NCBI GenBank assembly: GCA_030849075.1
Contig: JASAOO010003017.1
Span: 1 to 17,578, forward strand
DNA from: Zelonia costaricensis
Taxonomy: Eukaryota; Euglenozoa; Kinetoplastea; Trypanosomatida; Trypanosomatidae
DNA length: 17,578 bases
Direction: 5' to 3'
Made by a program: the position numbers and the translations under genes. Positions within the stretch are counted from its first letter, which is position 1; every line of letters starts with the position of its first letter. Of the stretch, positions 10,201 to 17,578 are shown one piece after another. The notes under the pieces were generated by a model. The model was not told the origin of the DNA. It was given only the letters and a program-made list of their open reading frames with translations, and did not search any database.

Positions 10201-13200
10201 TCGCGTAGACGACGGAGGCGGGGTCAGCGAAGCGGGACACGGTCGCGGCGTACCACGGGAGGTCGATCGTGCGCGAGAGCGCCGCCACACAGGCGCTCTG
10301 CGGCAGGCACTCCACGAGACTCGCCAGGAAGAGCGTCGTGAGGTTGTTGGCCGTCCGCAGCGGCACGGCGGTGCCACGGGTGATGGCGACCATCGCGGGC
10401 AGCAGGACCCGGACGTGCTCGTTGCGGCGGCTCCGCGACGTCGTCTCCTCCGGCGTGAGCTGGGCGACAAGGGCGATGAAGATCTGCACGAGCCCGTCCT
10501 CCATGTCGCAGGCAACGACGACCTGCTGCGCCACCTGCACCACGGCGCGGCGCAAGAGCAGCGGGGTCTGCCCGGCTACGCCGATCAAGCTGTGCAGCAG
10601 GCGATCGACGAAGCGGTACGGGGAAATGAAGCGGGCGTTGTGCCGCGCGTAGCGACACTGCGAGGTGTGGAAGAGCCGGCGCACGCGCTGCAGCAGATAC
10701 ACGGCCGTGTCCAGCCGCACCGCCGCGTAGAAGTTGACGTTGGCGAGAATGTGCTCAAAGGCGAGGCGGTTAATGACGATGCGGTGCTCCTCGTCGAAGA
10801 CGTTGATGTGGGTGGAGGCCAGCGTCAGCAGCTGATCGCACGCCGTGGTCGTCACATACCGGGCGACGTGGTGGGTCAGCATGTACGCGAAGAGAATGTA
10901 GGTGCGGGGGTCCAGCGTGACGGCCAGCGTTGTCCGCTTCACGCACTCCAGAATCAGCTGCAGCAGGCCCTCCAGCTGGGCGGACGAGGTCACGAGGTGC
11001 AGCCAGTCCAGCAGCCGCACCAGGCCCCCGCGCGTGGCCCACAGCAGCGGGTAGTCGACCCACGTCTTGGGCGGCGTCGCGTACCGGCCCACGAGCTTCG
11101 CGATGACCGGGAAGCCCGTCGGGTAGGCGACGACGTTGCGCAGTAGATTGTCTTCGTTCTCGTACGGCACGAAGCGAGCCATGCGGGCAGCCGACGCCGG
11201 CCAGCCGCCCCCGCTGCCGCCCACCCACTCGTCGTCGTCCCCCACGACGATGCTGCCCGTCGTGGCGGTGGTGAAGGAGTGCGCCGAGGTAGTGCTGGGG
11301 CCAGCGGATAATCCCTTGGCGCCCCCCCGTGTGGTGAGGCCCGGCAGCACGCTGAAGTTGAGCGTGCTGCCGGGCGATGCGGCGTTCACCATCGATGCCC
11401 CGCCTGCACCGCCGCCCCCGCCAGCGCCAGCCCCACCCACACCGGCGCTGCTCATGTGGCGGAAGAGGCTGAGCTCCTGCGGAATGCTCTCTGGCAGGAT
11501 CTTGACGGGGAGCGCCCCGTGACGGCCGCTGCCGATGGCCTGCACTGCCCCGCGGTTGTCCTCGCCCAGCTCCGCCTCCAGCTGTGCCCGCGTCAGCGCC
11601 TGGGACCACAGCGTGATGTCGCTCATCGAGAAGAGCGGCGCGGCGTCGGTGGTGAGGGCGACGGCGTGGTGTGGCGCGTCCTCGGAGCAGCCAACGTTCA
11701 CGTGCACCTCCGTCCCGCCCGCGAAGTACGGCAGCGCCGCCGTGCCCACCTTGAAGCCGCCAACGTAGACGTCGAGGACGTGGGTGGTGCGCAGGACGGC
11801 GCACAAGTGCAGCCACGTCTGTGCCCTGAAGTTCTGCAGCGCCTGATTCTCGTTGACCGTGACGCGGCGGCCGTCGTTGATGCTCAGCTGCACACTGTCG
11901 CCGCCAGACACGAAGAGGGAGGCCGACATGGACGTGCCCCGCAGCGACGCGGAAAGGCCGGTGCTGTCGCCCAGCACGCCGTAGAACTCGAAAAGCGGGA
12001 TGGCGGTGTAGAGGCGGTCGAACTTGAACCACGCGGAGATGGTGAAGCCCGTCTCGGGCCACAGTCCCACGCTGATCTGCACGCCGCCGTGCGAGGTGAA
12101 GCGCAGCTTGCTGCGGCGTGGCGCGCGCAGCAGGATGGGGTGCCAGAAGCCGTGCAAGTCCACCGCCGAGCCAGTAAATGGCAGCCGCTCCTCTACGTAC
12201 TTGCCGGAGAGCTCGAGAAACGGCAGCAGCTGCGAGAGCCTGTGGTCGAGGATGAAGTCGGCGAGCCGGTCGGAGCGGACGTTGCTGGTGCACTCCAGCA
12301 CGTGGTACAGCGCCTCCACCAGGTTCGCAAACAGCGCCTCGCTGTGGCGCTCCGCAAAGGCCAGCAGCGACGGCAGCAGCTCCAGAAAAATGGGCTTCTC
12401 CGCCGCGCAGTTGTACAGGGGGACGTGGAAGCTGCCGATCACCTGCATCTCCGCGTAGTGCACACCAGGCCCACCGGCGCTCGTGTAGCCGCCCTCAACA
12501 CCGCCGTACGTGCCCATCGACGCATCCAGCGCGGCTTGCGAGATGATGATGAAGTACTCCGTGCCCTCCAGCAGCGCCAGCCGCTCCGTGACGCTCGCAA
12601 TGAGATTCGTGCTCGAGAGCTGCGGCGGCTTGTGGTCGCCGGACTCGAAGGCGGAGAGGAACTGGAAGAGGTGCGGGACGACCTTCATGAACGTCGGCGT
12701 CGACTGCGGCGAGTCGAGCACGCGGACGAGCACGCGAATCACGGCATCAACGCAGCCGCAGCGCTGCATCCACAGGCGCCGCTCGCGCCGCGTCACCGAG
12801 GTGAGGCTGGCGGAGGTGAGGTAGGCGGACAGCACCGACAGCGTCTGCGTCAGCAGGTACGTCTCGCTGTCGAGGATGACGTCGGCGTAGAGCGGGTAGA
12901 CAGACGGGGTTTCGAGCGAGCGCATCATGCATTCGCGCCCGAGTCGGGACAAGTTGCTGTCATGGCTCGTGAAGAGCGAGAGCACCGTCGCCAGCCCGGC
13001 GGGGCTGAGCAGGTTCTCGGTGCGGCTCAGCAGCACTCGAAAGACTGACCCCAGCGCCTCCACGGTGTTGCCGCACTCCGCGATGCCCCCATCCAGCCCG
13101 GCGGCGTTGGCCAGCCCAACGTACTCGGCGGCATCGAAGAGTGAGTTGTTGAAGTGATTCCGGCACAGGTCCAGGTCCGCGTCGTGCGCGGCGTCTGCCA

Positions 13201-16200
13201 GCTGGCCGCCGCTGACCTCCGCCGGGCCTACGGCCGCACCGCGCCCGGCACTGGAGTTGCCGTCCATCGACGACAACGCCGCCGACGGGGCAAAGCCAAG
13301 CAGCACGCCGCTGCTGGTCGCTATCCCGAGACCGGCGGGCAGCACGCCGGATGTCGAACTGTGGTAGCCCGAGCCGACGTCCCCGCTCACCGCCGCGCCG
13401 AGCAGCGCCGCGGCCCGCCGCGCACTCGCCCAGTCCGCCGACGACGACGTAGCTGCCAGCGTCGCGCCAGCGGGCACGGCCACGCCGGACATTGTGCTTA
13501 TCTGCACTACGGTCCCGGCGCCGGACGGGGTGATCATCAGCGTCGTGCTGCTGTCCTTGGGCAGCGAGCCGCGGCTGATCGCGCGGCTCATGAGGTGGAG
13601 CAGCACCTGCATCGCGTGCCGGTCGATGTCCTCGTCGCACTGTGCGCCGACCAAGCCGATCAGCCACAGCACGACGACGCGGGTGAAGGAGCGCTCGAGG
13701 GCGACGCCGAGCGGGGCGACGCCGTCGGCACAGAAGAAGTACAGCGGCAGCTCCGTCAGCGAGGCCACGTCGCTTGTCAGGGGTGTCACGCCGAGCACCT
13801 TGAAGGTCTGCTCCAGCGCCTCGATCACTTTGGGCGCAAACGCAATGAGCTCGCGCTGCGTCAGGTGGGCCCGCCCGCTCATCACTTGCCCGTTGACGCT
13901 GCTGCTGCTCGCGAGCTGAAGTCCACCCTTGGGCGTTGAGGTGCTCACATCCGCCGCGCTCTCGGTTGCGCTGCGCTGCATGCGGTCCTGCGACCCGTCC
14001 TGCTCATCTCGCTCGCCGCCTGGCGCTGCTCCAGTTGTGGTGGTGGCCCCTTCCGCCAGCGCCGGTGCGTACGGGGCGCCCCGCAGTCGAATGTTGTGCT
14101 GCAGCTCATGCAGGAGTAGGTTAATGTAGTTGCGGATCAGCACGCGCCCCTCGTACAGTCGGAACACCTGACTGTCCCGCAGCACGATGCTGGGCAGCAG
14201 TAGACCCGTGCCGAGCCGCACGTCCACGCTCAGCTCCCCGTCGCCGAGGACGAGGTTGAAGATGCGCACGAGTTCGCTGACAAGCGCCGTGTACGACGGG
14301 ACGTCACGCCACGGCGACGACGCCTTTTTCGCGGGTGTCTTGCGCCGGCGGTGGCGCCGCCCGCCGATGCCCCCCACCACGCGTGGCGACGACGGCGCGG
14401 CGGCCATGCTGCCCGTCAGTGTCCCCATCGTGCAACTCATCAGGTCGTCGCCTTCACTGGCATTGTCGCTGTCGCTGCTGCCCGCGCTGCCATCGCTGTC
14501 CGAGTCGGACGCGTCCGAGTGCGAGCGGAACGAGCCGTCCCACGAGTCCCGCTCCGCCGCGTCGTCGCCGTCGCTGTCGCCGTGCGTGAGGCCGCGGACG
14601 ATGGTACCGCCGCCAAGGCCCCCTCCAGCCGCCCCCGCCGCACCACCACCACCGCCGCCTCCGGGCTTGCGCGTGCCGAAGAAGGATTTGAAGAACGACT
14701 TGGCGAAGTTCTCTCCGCCGCCGCCACCCTTGGCAGCCCCGGCCTTGCCGCTGCCACCGCCACCTCCGCTGCCGGGGCTGCTGATGTCGCGGCGGCGCTG
14801 CCGCAGCCGCTGCTGGGTGCCGGACGTCTGCCGGCCCACGGCCCGCAGCTGGCCGGGCCGGTTCGGCGTCAGCGAGGCGCTGCTCGGGTTGTTCGTCAGA
14901 CTGAAGCTGGCTGACATCACGGGGTGGGCGCCGCCGCCCAAGAAGCCGGACCCCGACAAGCCACTGCCACGCCCGCTGCCGGCGCCGCCACCACCACCAC
15001 CGGCCCCACCGGCGTGCGAGGAGTTGTGACTGCCGCCGCCGCCGCTCTCGCCCGCGTCCCCGCCGGCACCGGTGTCGCTGACGACGTGCCGCAGGTCGCC
15101 AAAGTTGGACGTCATGAAGAAGCTCGCCGCGGCGTTGAAGACGGGCACGGTGCTGCTGCCACCGCTGACGCAGGCGCCGAGGCTGTCGCTGCCTCCTGCG
15201 CTGGGGCTGCTACCACCGACTCCTCCGCCGCCGGCAGCAGCCATCACCGCGCCAAGGGGGTTGCCGACGGAGCCCCAGCTGCCGCCGCTGCGAGGGTACA
15301 GCGCGGTTGTGTCAGTGACGGTCATGGAGCTGACGCCGTGCGGTTTCGAGGCCCGAATTGTGTCGCCGCGCCGCTTCGCCGCGTTTGGGACCTTCGCTGG
15401 CACCGCGTCGAGCACGCAGAAGGCGTGCAGCACGCGGAAGAGCGTGCGGTCACACTGCAGCACGCGCGTGGTGACCGTCACCACGGCGTGCACGTCCGTC
15501 TGCAGTACCATGTGCACAATGTGCTGCGAGAAGTCCTCGCGCAGCTGCGCGGTGTCGACGCGGCTCGCAGTGTCCGCCGCGCCACTGGCCTCGTCTATGG
15601 CCACCCCCGCAGCGGCCAGAGCAGCGGGGGTGGAGGGGAGGCGGAGGGGCGCGGCCGAGTTCCCCGACGTGGCGCCGCGAAGCTGGGGTGGCGGCGATGC
15701 CGCACCGCTCGGCGGAGTCAGTCCGCTCACAACCGGCGTTCCCCTGCTGCCGCCACCCCCACCGCTGCGTCTCGACCCCCGCTCGATGGTGGTCAGTGGA
15801 GTTGTGGTGGTCGCTGTGCTGGCCGTGGTGCCAGCGCCGTGCGCAGCGCGGGCTGAGTGTTTCTCCGCGTCGAGGCCCTGCATCAGCGAGTAGAGCAGCT
15901 GAAAGAGAACCGTGATGTTCTCGTACATCGCCACCACGTGGGAGAGCGGCAGCAGCGCCGCCGACGCCGCTGCCGCCGGCGAGGAGAAGCTTGACGGCGG
16001 CGACGACGCCGTGGTGGAGCCGGCGGGGCGGCCGCCCGCGTCGAGCTCGATGCACTTTTTGCTCAGCAGGAGGAGGTTGCTGGTGACGGAAAGCACCATC
16101 CAGTGACCGTAGTCGCGCGTCACACGGACCGCTTCGACGACCACATCCATGGCGGAGTAGAGCAGCGCGTCGAAGGCGTTCTCGCGGCCGCCGACGAGAA

Positions 16201-17449
16201 GCACCTTCAGCTGCTGCCGTGACAGGTCGGGCAGGTTGAAGGCCCAGGAAGTGTTGAGGGCCGTGGATGGCGGTGACCCCGGGGTGGAAGGGCTGACCGG
16301 TGGCACGAGAGAGGTGAGGATGGCGCCCGCGTTGCCTGGAGCGCTCGCACCATCGCGCGCCCCGGACGACGTCGTCGGAGGCGGCTGCGCCGTGGCACTT
16401 GCGGGCGTCGTCAGCGTCGTGAAGTAGCGCGTCTTGAGAGAGCGTGCGCCGGCGGGGCGCTGGGGGATGGGTTGCACGGGCGGCTCGTCCCGCGGGCTCC
16501 CGCCCCCGCTGCCTGCGAGGCCGAGTTTCGCCGCGTCGACGAGGGGGTGGTCGTCCTCGTACGGGCGCAGGGGGTCGCCCATCGAGATGCGAAGCTTGAG
16601 GCCGTAGAACATGTAGCTGACGCACGCCACTGGCTCCGAGTACAGCATCGCCCGCGCGGAGCCTTCGTGGTCGGTGCAGCAGCCCAAAATGCACCGCAGC
16701 GCGTCGTGCGTGGCGTACACGTACGCGCTGGGCACGGCCCCACCGCAGCGCGACAGCCGCGCCGCTTCGTCACAAAACCAAACATAGATCTGCGACATCC
16801 ACACAAAGTGCTGCCCCGCCACCACGTACCCGCAGATGGCGTCGAAGACCTCCTGCGCGGCGCTGGCGTTGTCGCGGCCGCTTGTGTCGCTGAGCATCAC
16901 GGTGCAGTTCTTCAGGGAGCAGAAGGCACGCAGTAGGAAGAGAAGGCGGTCCTGGGCGAGAAACGCGACGTGGCGCATGCGAGCCGTCTTGCCCGTGCCG
17001 GCCGCGGCCGCGCAGCTTTCCTTGAGATACGCAAGCAGCGCGCGGGCCAGCTCGCGGAGCATCAGCCCGGGGTCGCTCGTGACGTACGACATGAGAGACA
17101 GCTTCTGCACCGCCACTACGCGCCACATCAGAAACGCAAGCTCCGTCCAGAGCCGGCGCTCCGATACGGTGCTGACCCCCCCGCCCGACCCCGCAACGGG
17201 CGAGGACGTCAGCAGCGTCGCTGTCGTGCCATGCAGATCGTGGTGTTCGCGCAGCACCACCGACGGCGCGACGGAGGGGATCGCAGTGGAGGTGGATGCA
17301 TCGCTACCGCCTGCCGCGGCGGACGTGCTTCCGCTCGCGGACGTCGTGTCGCCATGTCGCCGGTGTGCCTTGTCGTACTCGAGAACGCTTCGAATCGCGT
17401 TGAAGAGCTTCACGATGTGCCCGAGATCGCGCTCAGATAAGGTCGGCAT
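1251..17449 (-). CDS. Giant BEACH-domain protein (solenoid, ConA-like, PH-BEACH, BEACH, WD40), frame interrupted at N3087
   Basis: This is a LYST/neurobeachin/Lvs-type protein of about 5,400 residues: 4,787 codons before the N, one broken codon, 611 codons after it, then TGA at 1253-1251. The start is the first ATG in the frame (17449-17447, beginning MPTLSERDLGHIVKLF). The frame stays open 16 codons further up, but only into a GT repeat without ATG, and a spliced-leader acceptor lies just before the ATG. BEACH hallmarks are plain: NQYPVFPWVL (4526-4535), THYST (4594-4598), KELIPEFY (4649-4656) and NFGQTPPQLF (4767-4776). Human LYST has about 3,800 residues and neurobeachin about 2,950; the excess here is mostly low-complexity insertion. 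Family members act as large cytosolic scaffolds on membranes, affecting lysosome size, vesicle traffic and fission; that role is inferred here. No FYVE domain, signal peptide or clear membrane segment was seen. The exact orthologue group (LYST or neurobeachin type) cannot be settled by eye, so no symbol is given. Confidence 0.95.
1254..1375 (-). other. Gly-rich C-terminal tail of the BEACH protein
   Basis: The last forty or so residues are almost entirely Gly, Ala and Ser with a few charged residues, ending SDDRASRR before TGA. They are coded by GGC/GGT/GGA runs and probably disordered. The tail follows the last WD40-like strand (VRQLVFED). Confidence 0.7.
1376..2860 (-). other. Degenerate WD40 propeller, after the frame break
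   Basis: Part of the giant BEACH protein in the second frame (open from the N at 3087 to the TGA at 1253-1251). The clearest repeat is LLTGHKDGSIAVWR (about 5222-5235), a classical 'GH-D-S-I-VW' blade. Weaker blades are suggested by ISSGAVYCLFPD, RSAVTKIALDSVRHRAVTIT with VLWRVQ, VAIDSVTGNIALVTARSLFL and FFVGYANGTVRQLVFED. Low-complexity inserts interrupt it at plus-strand 2050-2215 and 1480-1680. A C-terminal propeller after BEACH is the family rule; the number of blades cannot be fixed by eye. Confidence 0.75.
3087..3087. other. Ambiguous base that breaks the reading frame
   Basis: The only N in the window. On the minus strand the upstream frame reads ...GAG CTC GCA C-N, and the downstream frame resumes at GGG AGT GTG (3086 onward). 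Two bases (C and N) sit between the last complete upstream codon and the first downstream codon, so one base is missing. If the N stands for 2, 5, 8 ... bases the frame is restored. Read literally, the upstream frame ends 12 residues later at a TGA (3052-3050), giving a protein without its WD40 part. Most likely a collapsed assembly gap or a miscalled base. Confidence 0.9.
3110..3964 (-). other. BEACH domain, residues about 4496-4780
   Basis: Part of the giant BEACH protein and its best-conserved part. Reading in order: NYEYLRFLNEVAGRTNRDLN, NQYPVFPWVL (4526-4535), HHGTHYSTSGGVLYFLLRAQ and PFTT, KELIPEFY (4649-4656), LPPWAKNSRQVF, HLHQWIDLVFGVRRRGPLAM and NFGQTPPQLF (4767-4776). Each matches the conserved core of LYST, neurobeachin and Lvs proteins, and the length (about 285 residues) is normal. 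There is no insert or missing motif. The domain ends ERHP, eight residues or fewer before the frame break, so it is intact. Confidence 0.97.
3980..4861 (-). other. PH-BEACH domain split by a low-complexity insert, residues about 4197-4490
   Basis: Part of the giant BEACH protein, directly ahead of the BEACH domain as in all classical family members. Beta-rich sequence CEETVQHIAVLVPPFS ... HATPCLILLTNVTLKVIGFS is followed by an insert of about 80 residues holding an Asp run and 13 consecutive Ala (4334-4346). The fold then resumes at MGHNYQNIFWSYLVSSIRVV and ends ... LDTAVQLQLYHD ... KEFLRVLRDVV. In neurobeachin and LRBA the PH-BEACH packs against BEACH and forms a groove between them. The low-complexity insert falls where relatives have a loop. 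Confidence 0.75.
4412..4450 (-). repeat. GCN triplet run coding 13 Ala inside PH-BEACH
   Basis: Thirteen consecutive Ala codons (residues 4334-4346), using a mixture of GCG, GCA and GCT. It is likely length-variable between strains. Confidence 0.9.
4997..5017 (-). repeat. AGC triplet run coding 7 Ser
   Basis: Seven Ser codons, all AGC except one AGT (residues 4145-4151), flanked by Asn, in the linker before PH-BEACH. Confidence 0.9.
5111..6778 (-). other. Helical region before PH-BEACH, residues about 3558-4113
   Basis: Part of the giant BEACH protein. Two helical stretches (SKMVESGAEVVRRDTVGILR to AVKELRDRDLVEPASY, and VFLFNVSHFTDLIVDMLAIN onward) are separated by a low-complexity insert at plus-strand 6065-6440. 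Later there is a charged helical segment, MAGRLKAKADLAFKASIKTR followed by SEYIKRIKAFNAQLVQTTEV, which may be a coiled coil. The region ends at MDPQMNYGKLKGVRWGEE, a position comparable to the conserved 'WKLD...' stretch seen shortly before PH-BEACH in relatives. Confidence 0.55.
6779..8410 (-). other. Longest disordered block, residues about 3014-3557
   Basis: Part of the giant BEACH protein. About 540 residues of Ala/Ser/Thr/Pro/Asp/Arg-rich sequence without any regular hydrophobic pattern. It contains an acidic Asp/Glu run (3468-3476, coded by alternating GAC/GAG at plus-strand 7022-7048), a Glu run (EEEEEGVRL) and several Arg/Pro-rich stretches. Ordered sequence returns at DPSDLYAMNISKMVESGAEV. 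Such long inserts are common in Leishmania-group proteins compared with relatives. Confidence 0.7.
7022..7048 (-). repeat. GAC/GAG run coding an Asp/Glu stretch
   Basis: Nine codons alternating GAC and GAG (residues 3468-3476, DDEDEDEDD) in the longest disordered block. Confidence 0.9.
8411..8821 (-). other. Short helical island between two disordered blocks, residues about 2877-3013
   Basis: Part of the giant BEACH protein. An ordered-looking segment of about 135 residues includes a hydrophobic run AFAVLRVCVLLWLPV followed by basic residues, then CEDDFKQRHAGTLFCVRMLR, PPHFYLFVNSPLQTAALSSL and LLEQLDTWDQMIRSM. It is bounded by low-complexity sequence on both sides. The fold is probably helical and continuous with the solenoid, the flanking disorder being insertion. 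No domain name can be given. Confidence 0.5.
8822..9739 (-). other. Disordered Gly/Ala/Ser/Pro-rich block, residues about 2571-2876
   Basis: Part of the giant BEACH protein. It is rich in Gly, Ala, Ser and His, with a nine-Gly run (2759-2767) and Ala runs. Within it are a short ordered-looking motif around LPLEKTPFEGIMGLHRQIGL and a proline-rich stretch PEWKPPVLLPDMWATLPPPL. The first could be a short linear binding motif, which is a guess. No known domain. Confidence 0.65.
9149..9175 (-). repeat. GGC triplet run coding 9 Gly
   Basis: Eight GGC codons and one GGG (residues 2759-2767), in a disordered block. This is a likely slippage-prone microsatellite. Confidence 0.9.
9740..11179 (-). other. 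DUF4704-like helical block, residues about 2091-2570
   Basis: Part of the giant BEACH protein, following the ConA-like domain after a Gly/Ser-rich linker (about 11180-11460). It is continuous and almost free of low complexity: NLLRNVVAYPTGFPVIAKLV, DYPLLWATRGGLVRLLDWLH, LEGLLQLILECVKRTTLAV, RIVINRLAFEHILANVNFYA and later LILLLLALTMGA. The position after the ConA-like fold and the long regular helices resemble the DUF4704 region of neurobeachin-type proteins. It ends in a basic segment (RVRRYFSLARVCSRFMILIK) before disorder begins. The domain name is tentative. Confidence 0.55.
11546..12151 (-). other. Concanavalin-A-like lectin/LamG fold domain, residues about 1767-1968
   Basis: Part of the giant BEACH protein. 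The run GFWHPILL, then SHGGVQISVGLWPETGFTIS and AWFKFDR, then WLHLCAVLRTTHVLDVYVGG and a closing MSDITLWSQALTRAQLEAEL, is the usual signature of the ConA-like jelly-roll of BEACH proteins: a 'GFTISAWFKF' strand, a 'W.HL..V' strand, a 'DVYVGG' strand and a final 'LWSQAL' strand with helix. Family precedent suggests oligomerisation or ligand binding. There is no evidence in the sequence that it binds sugar. Confidence 0.8.
12152..14310 (-). other. Second helical solenoid region, residues about 1047-1766
   Basis: Part of the giant BEACH protein, leading directly into the ConA-like domain. Recognisable helices include LVSELVRIFNLVLGD, VLIRNYINLLLHELQHNIRL, AMQVLLHLMSRAI, FRVLLSRTENLLSPAGLATV and FLELLPSLLAFAERHSEALF. 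Low-complexity inserts fall at roughly 13925-14090 and 13190-13560 on the plus strand. This matches the long armadillo-like stretch that precedes the ConA-like fold in LYST and neurobeachin relatives. No individual repeat could be aligned with confidence by eye. Confidence 0.6.
14311..15330 (-). other. Large disordered Gly/Ser-rich block with acidic and basic clusters, residues about 707-1046
   Basis: Part of the giant BEACH protein. It contains many Gly runs. Embedded in these are a short Phe/Lys segment NFAKSFFKSFFGTRK (914-928, plus-strand 14666-14710), an acidic Ser/Asp run around residues 955-1003 (SDASDSDSDGSAGSSDSD type, rich in casein-kinase-2-like sites), and a basic cluster RRHRRRKTPAKK (1031-1042, plus-strand 14324-14359). 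The helical sequence resumes immediately afterwards at SSPWRDVPSYTALVSELVRI. The block is probably a flexible linker, perhaps regulated by phosphorylation; the function is unknown. Confidence 0.7.
15331..17449 (-). other. N-terminal helical (solenoid-like) region with inserts, residues 1 to about 706
   Basis: Part of the giant BEACH protein. Helix-rich stretches such as RRLWTELAFLMWRVVAVQKL, LARALLAYLKES and DRLLFLLRAFCSLKN look like armadillo/HEAT-type solenoid helices, as in the N-terminal parts of other BEACH proteins. They are separated by Ser/Ala/Gly/Thr/Pro-rich inserts at about residues 30-100, 310-400 and 530-630, which are probably disordered. No recognised catalytic motif. The assignment as solenoid rests on the hydrophobic pattern and on family precedent only. 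Confidence 0.6.
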
Positions 17450-17463
17450 GATTGCGGTGGAAG

Positions 17464-17537
17464 CTGAATCCACACACACACGTACACACACACACACACA
17501 AAGGCAAGCGCAGTGTAGGGAGAAACGGAAAAAAGAA
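17464..17537 (-). promoter_or_regulatory. Candidate spliced-leader trans-splicing signal of the BEACH gene
   Basis: On the minus strand a pyrimidine tract (TTCTTTTTTCCGTTTCTCCC, plus-strand 17518-17537) is followed about 50 bases later by the first downstream AG (17465-17464, in GATTCAG). That leaves a 14-base leader before the ATG at 17449. Between tract and AG lies a GT repeat and no other AG. Trypanosomatid mRNAs are trimmed by trans-splicing at such sites. An alternative acceptor is the CAG at 17540-17538, just before the tract. Confidence 0.6.
17471..17500. repeat. (CA/GT)n microsatellite in the 5' leader region
   Basis: Thirty bases of CA repeat interrupted once by CGTA. It sits between the pyrimidine tract and the AG acceptor of the BEACH gene. 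It also creates the spurious open codons upstream of the ATG. Confidence 0.9.
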
Positions 17538-17564
17538 CTGTCAAGAGAGGGGCGGTATCACATC

Positions 17565-17577
17565 GGGGGGGGGGGGG
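17565..17577. repeat. Poly-G run at the right edge
   Basis: Thirteen consecutive G (poly-C on the gene strand), ending one base before the window end. Confidence 0.95.
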
Positions 17578-17578
17578 C

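Noticed and set aside
9245..13048. Plus-strand open frames of 633 and 530 residues (9245-11146, 11456-13048)
   Set aside because: Same reason: antisense shadows of the solenoid, DUF4704-like and ConA-like regions, with Arg/Gln/His-rich composition and no recognisable motif.
16981..17020. Walker-A-like string AAAGTGKT near residue 150
   Set aside because: It fits the loose [AG]xxxxGK[ST] pattern but sits in an Ala-rich loop between solenoid helices. No Walker B or nucleotide-binding fold is visible.
17450..17497. Start 16 codons upstream (residues beginning CVCVRVCVD)
   Set aside because: The first codon is GTG inside a GT repeat, not ATG, and the most likely spliced-leader acceptor lies downstream of it at 17464.

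Overview
This window looks like GC-rich nuclear DNA from a trypanosomatid of the Leishmania / Crithidia group. The reasons are one huge intronless gene, long homopolymer-coding triplet runs (Gly, Ala, Ser, Asp/Glu), (CA/GT)n and poly-G microsatellites confined to the non-coding ends, and pyrimidine tracts placed where a spliced-leader acceptor is expected. The genus is an inference from style, not from a marker sequence.

About 92 percent of the window is a single minus-strand gene (17449 down to 1251). It encodes a giant BEACH-family protein of about 5,400 residues. From the N-terminus the order is: alpha-helical solenoid segments broken by low-complexity inserts; a large Gly/Ser/acidic disordered block; more solenoid; a concanavalin-A-like lectin fold; a DUF4704-like helical block; two long disordered blocks flanking a short helical island; a further helical block; a PH-BEACH domain; the BEACH domain with all its hallmark motifs; and a degenerate WD40 propeller. 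This is the LYST / neurobeachin / Dictyostelium Lvs architecture, associated in other eukaryotes with vesicle fusion, fission and membrane traffic.

The gene is broken at a single ambiguous base, N at 3087, just after the BEACH domain. The upstream part is open in one frame and the WD40 part in another. The simplest reading is an assembly or base-calling defect and not a real pseudogene, because both sides keep coherent family-specific protein sequence right up to the N.

Upstream of the gene (17450-17578) there is a compact spliced-leader acceptor: a pyrimidine tract, a GT microsatellite and the first AG 14 bases before the ATG. Downstream (1-1250) there is no convincing gene. This stretch holds the 3' UTR, several pyrimidine tracts on the minus strand and microsatellites. 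It is notable for having no ATG on the minus strand over positions 1-926, which suits the leader region of a next co-directional gene lying beyond the window. No RNA gene, mobile element or CRISPR array was seen. All long plus-strand open frames are antisense shadows of the giant gene.
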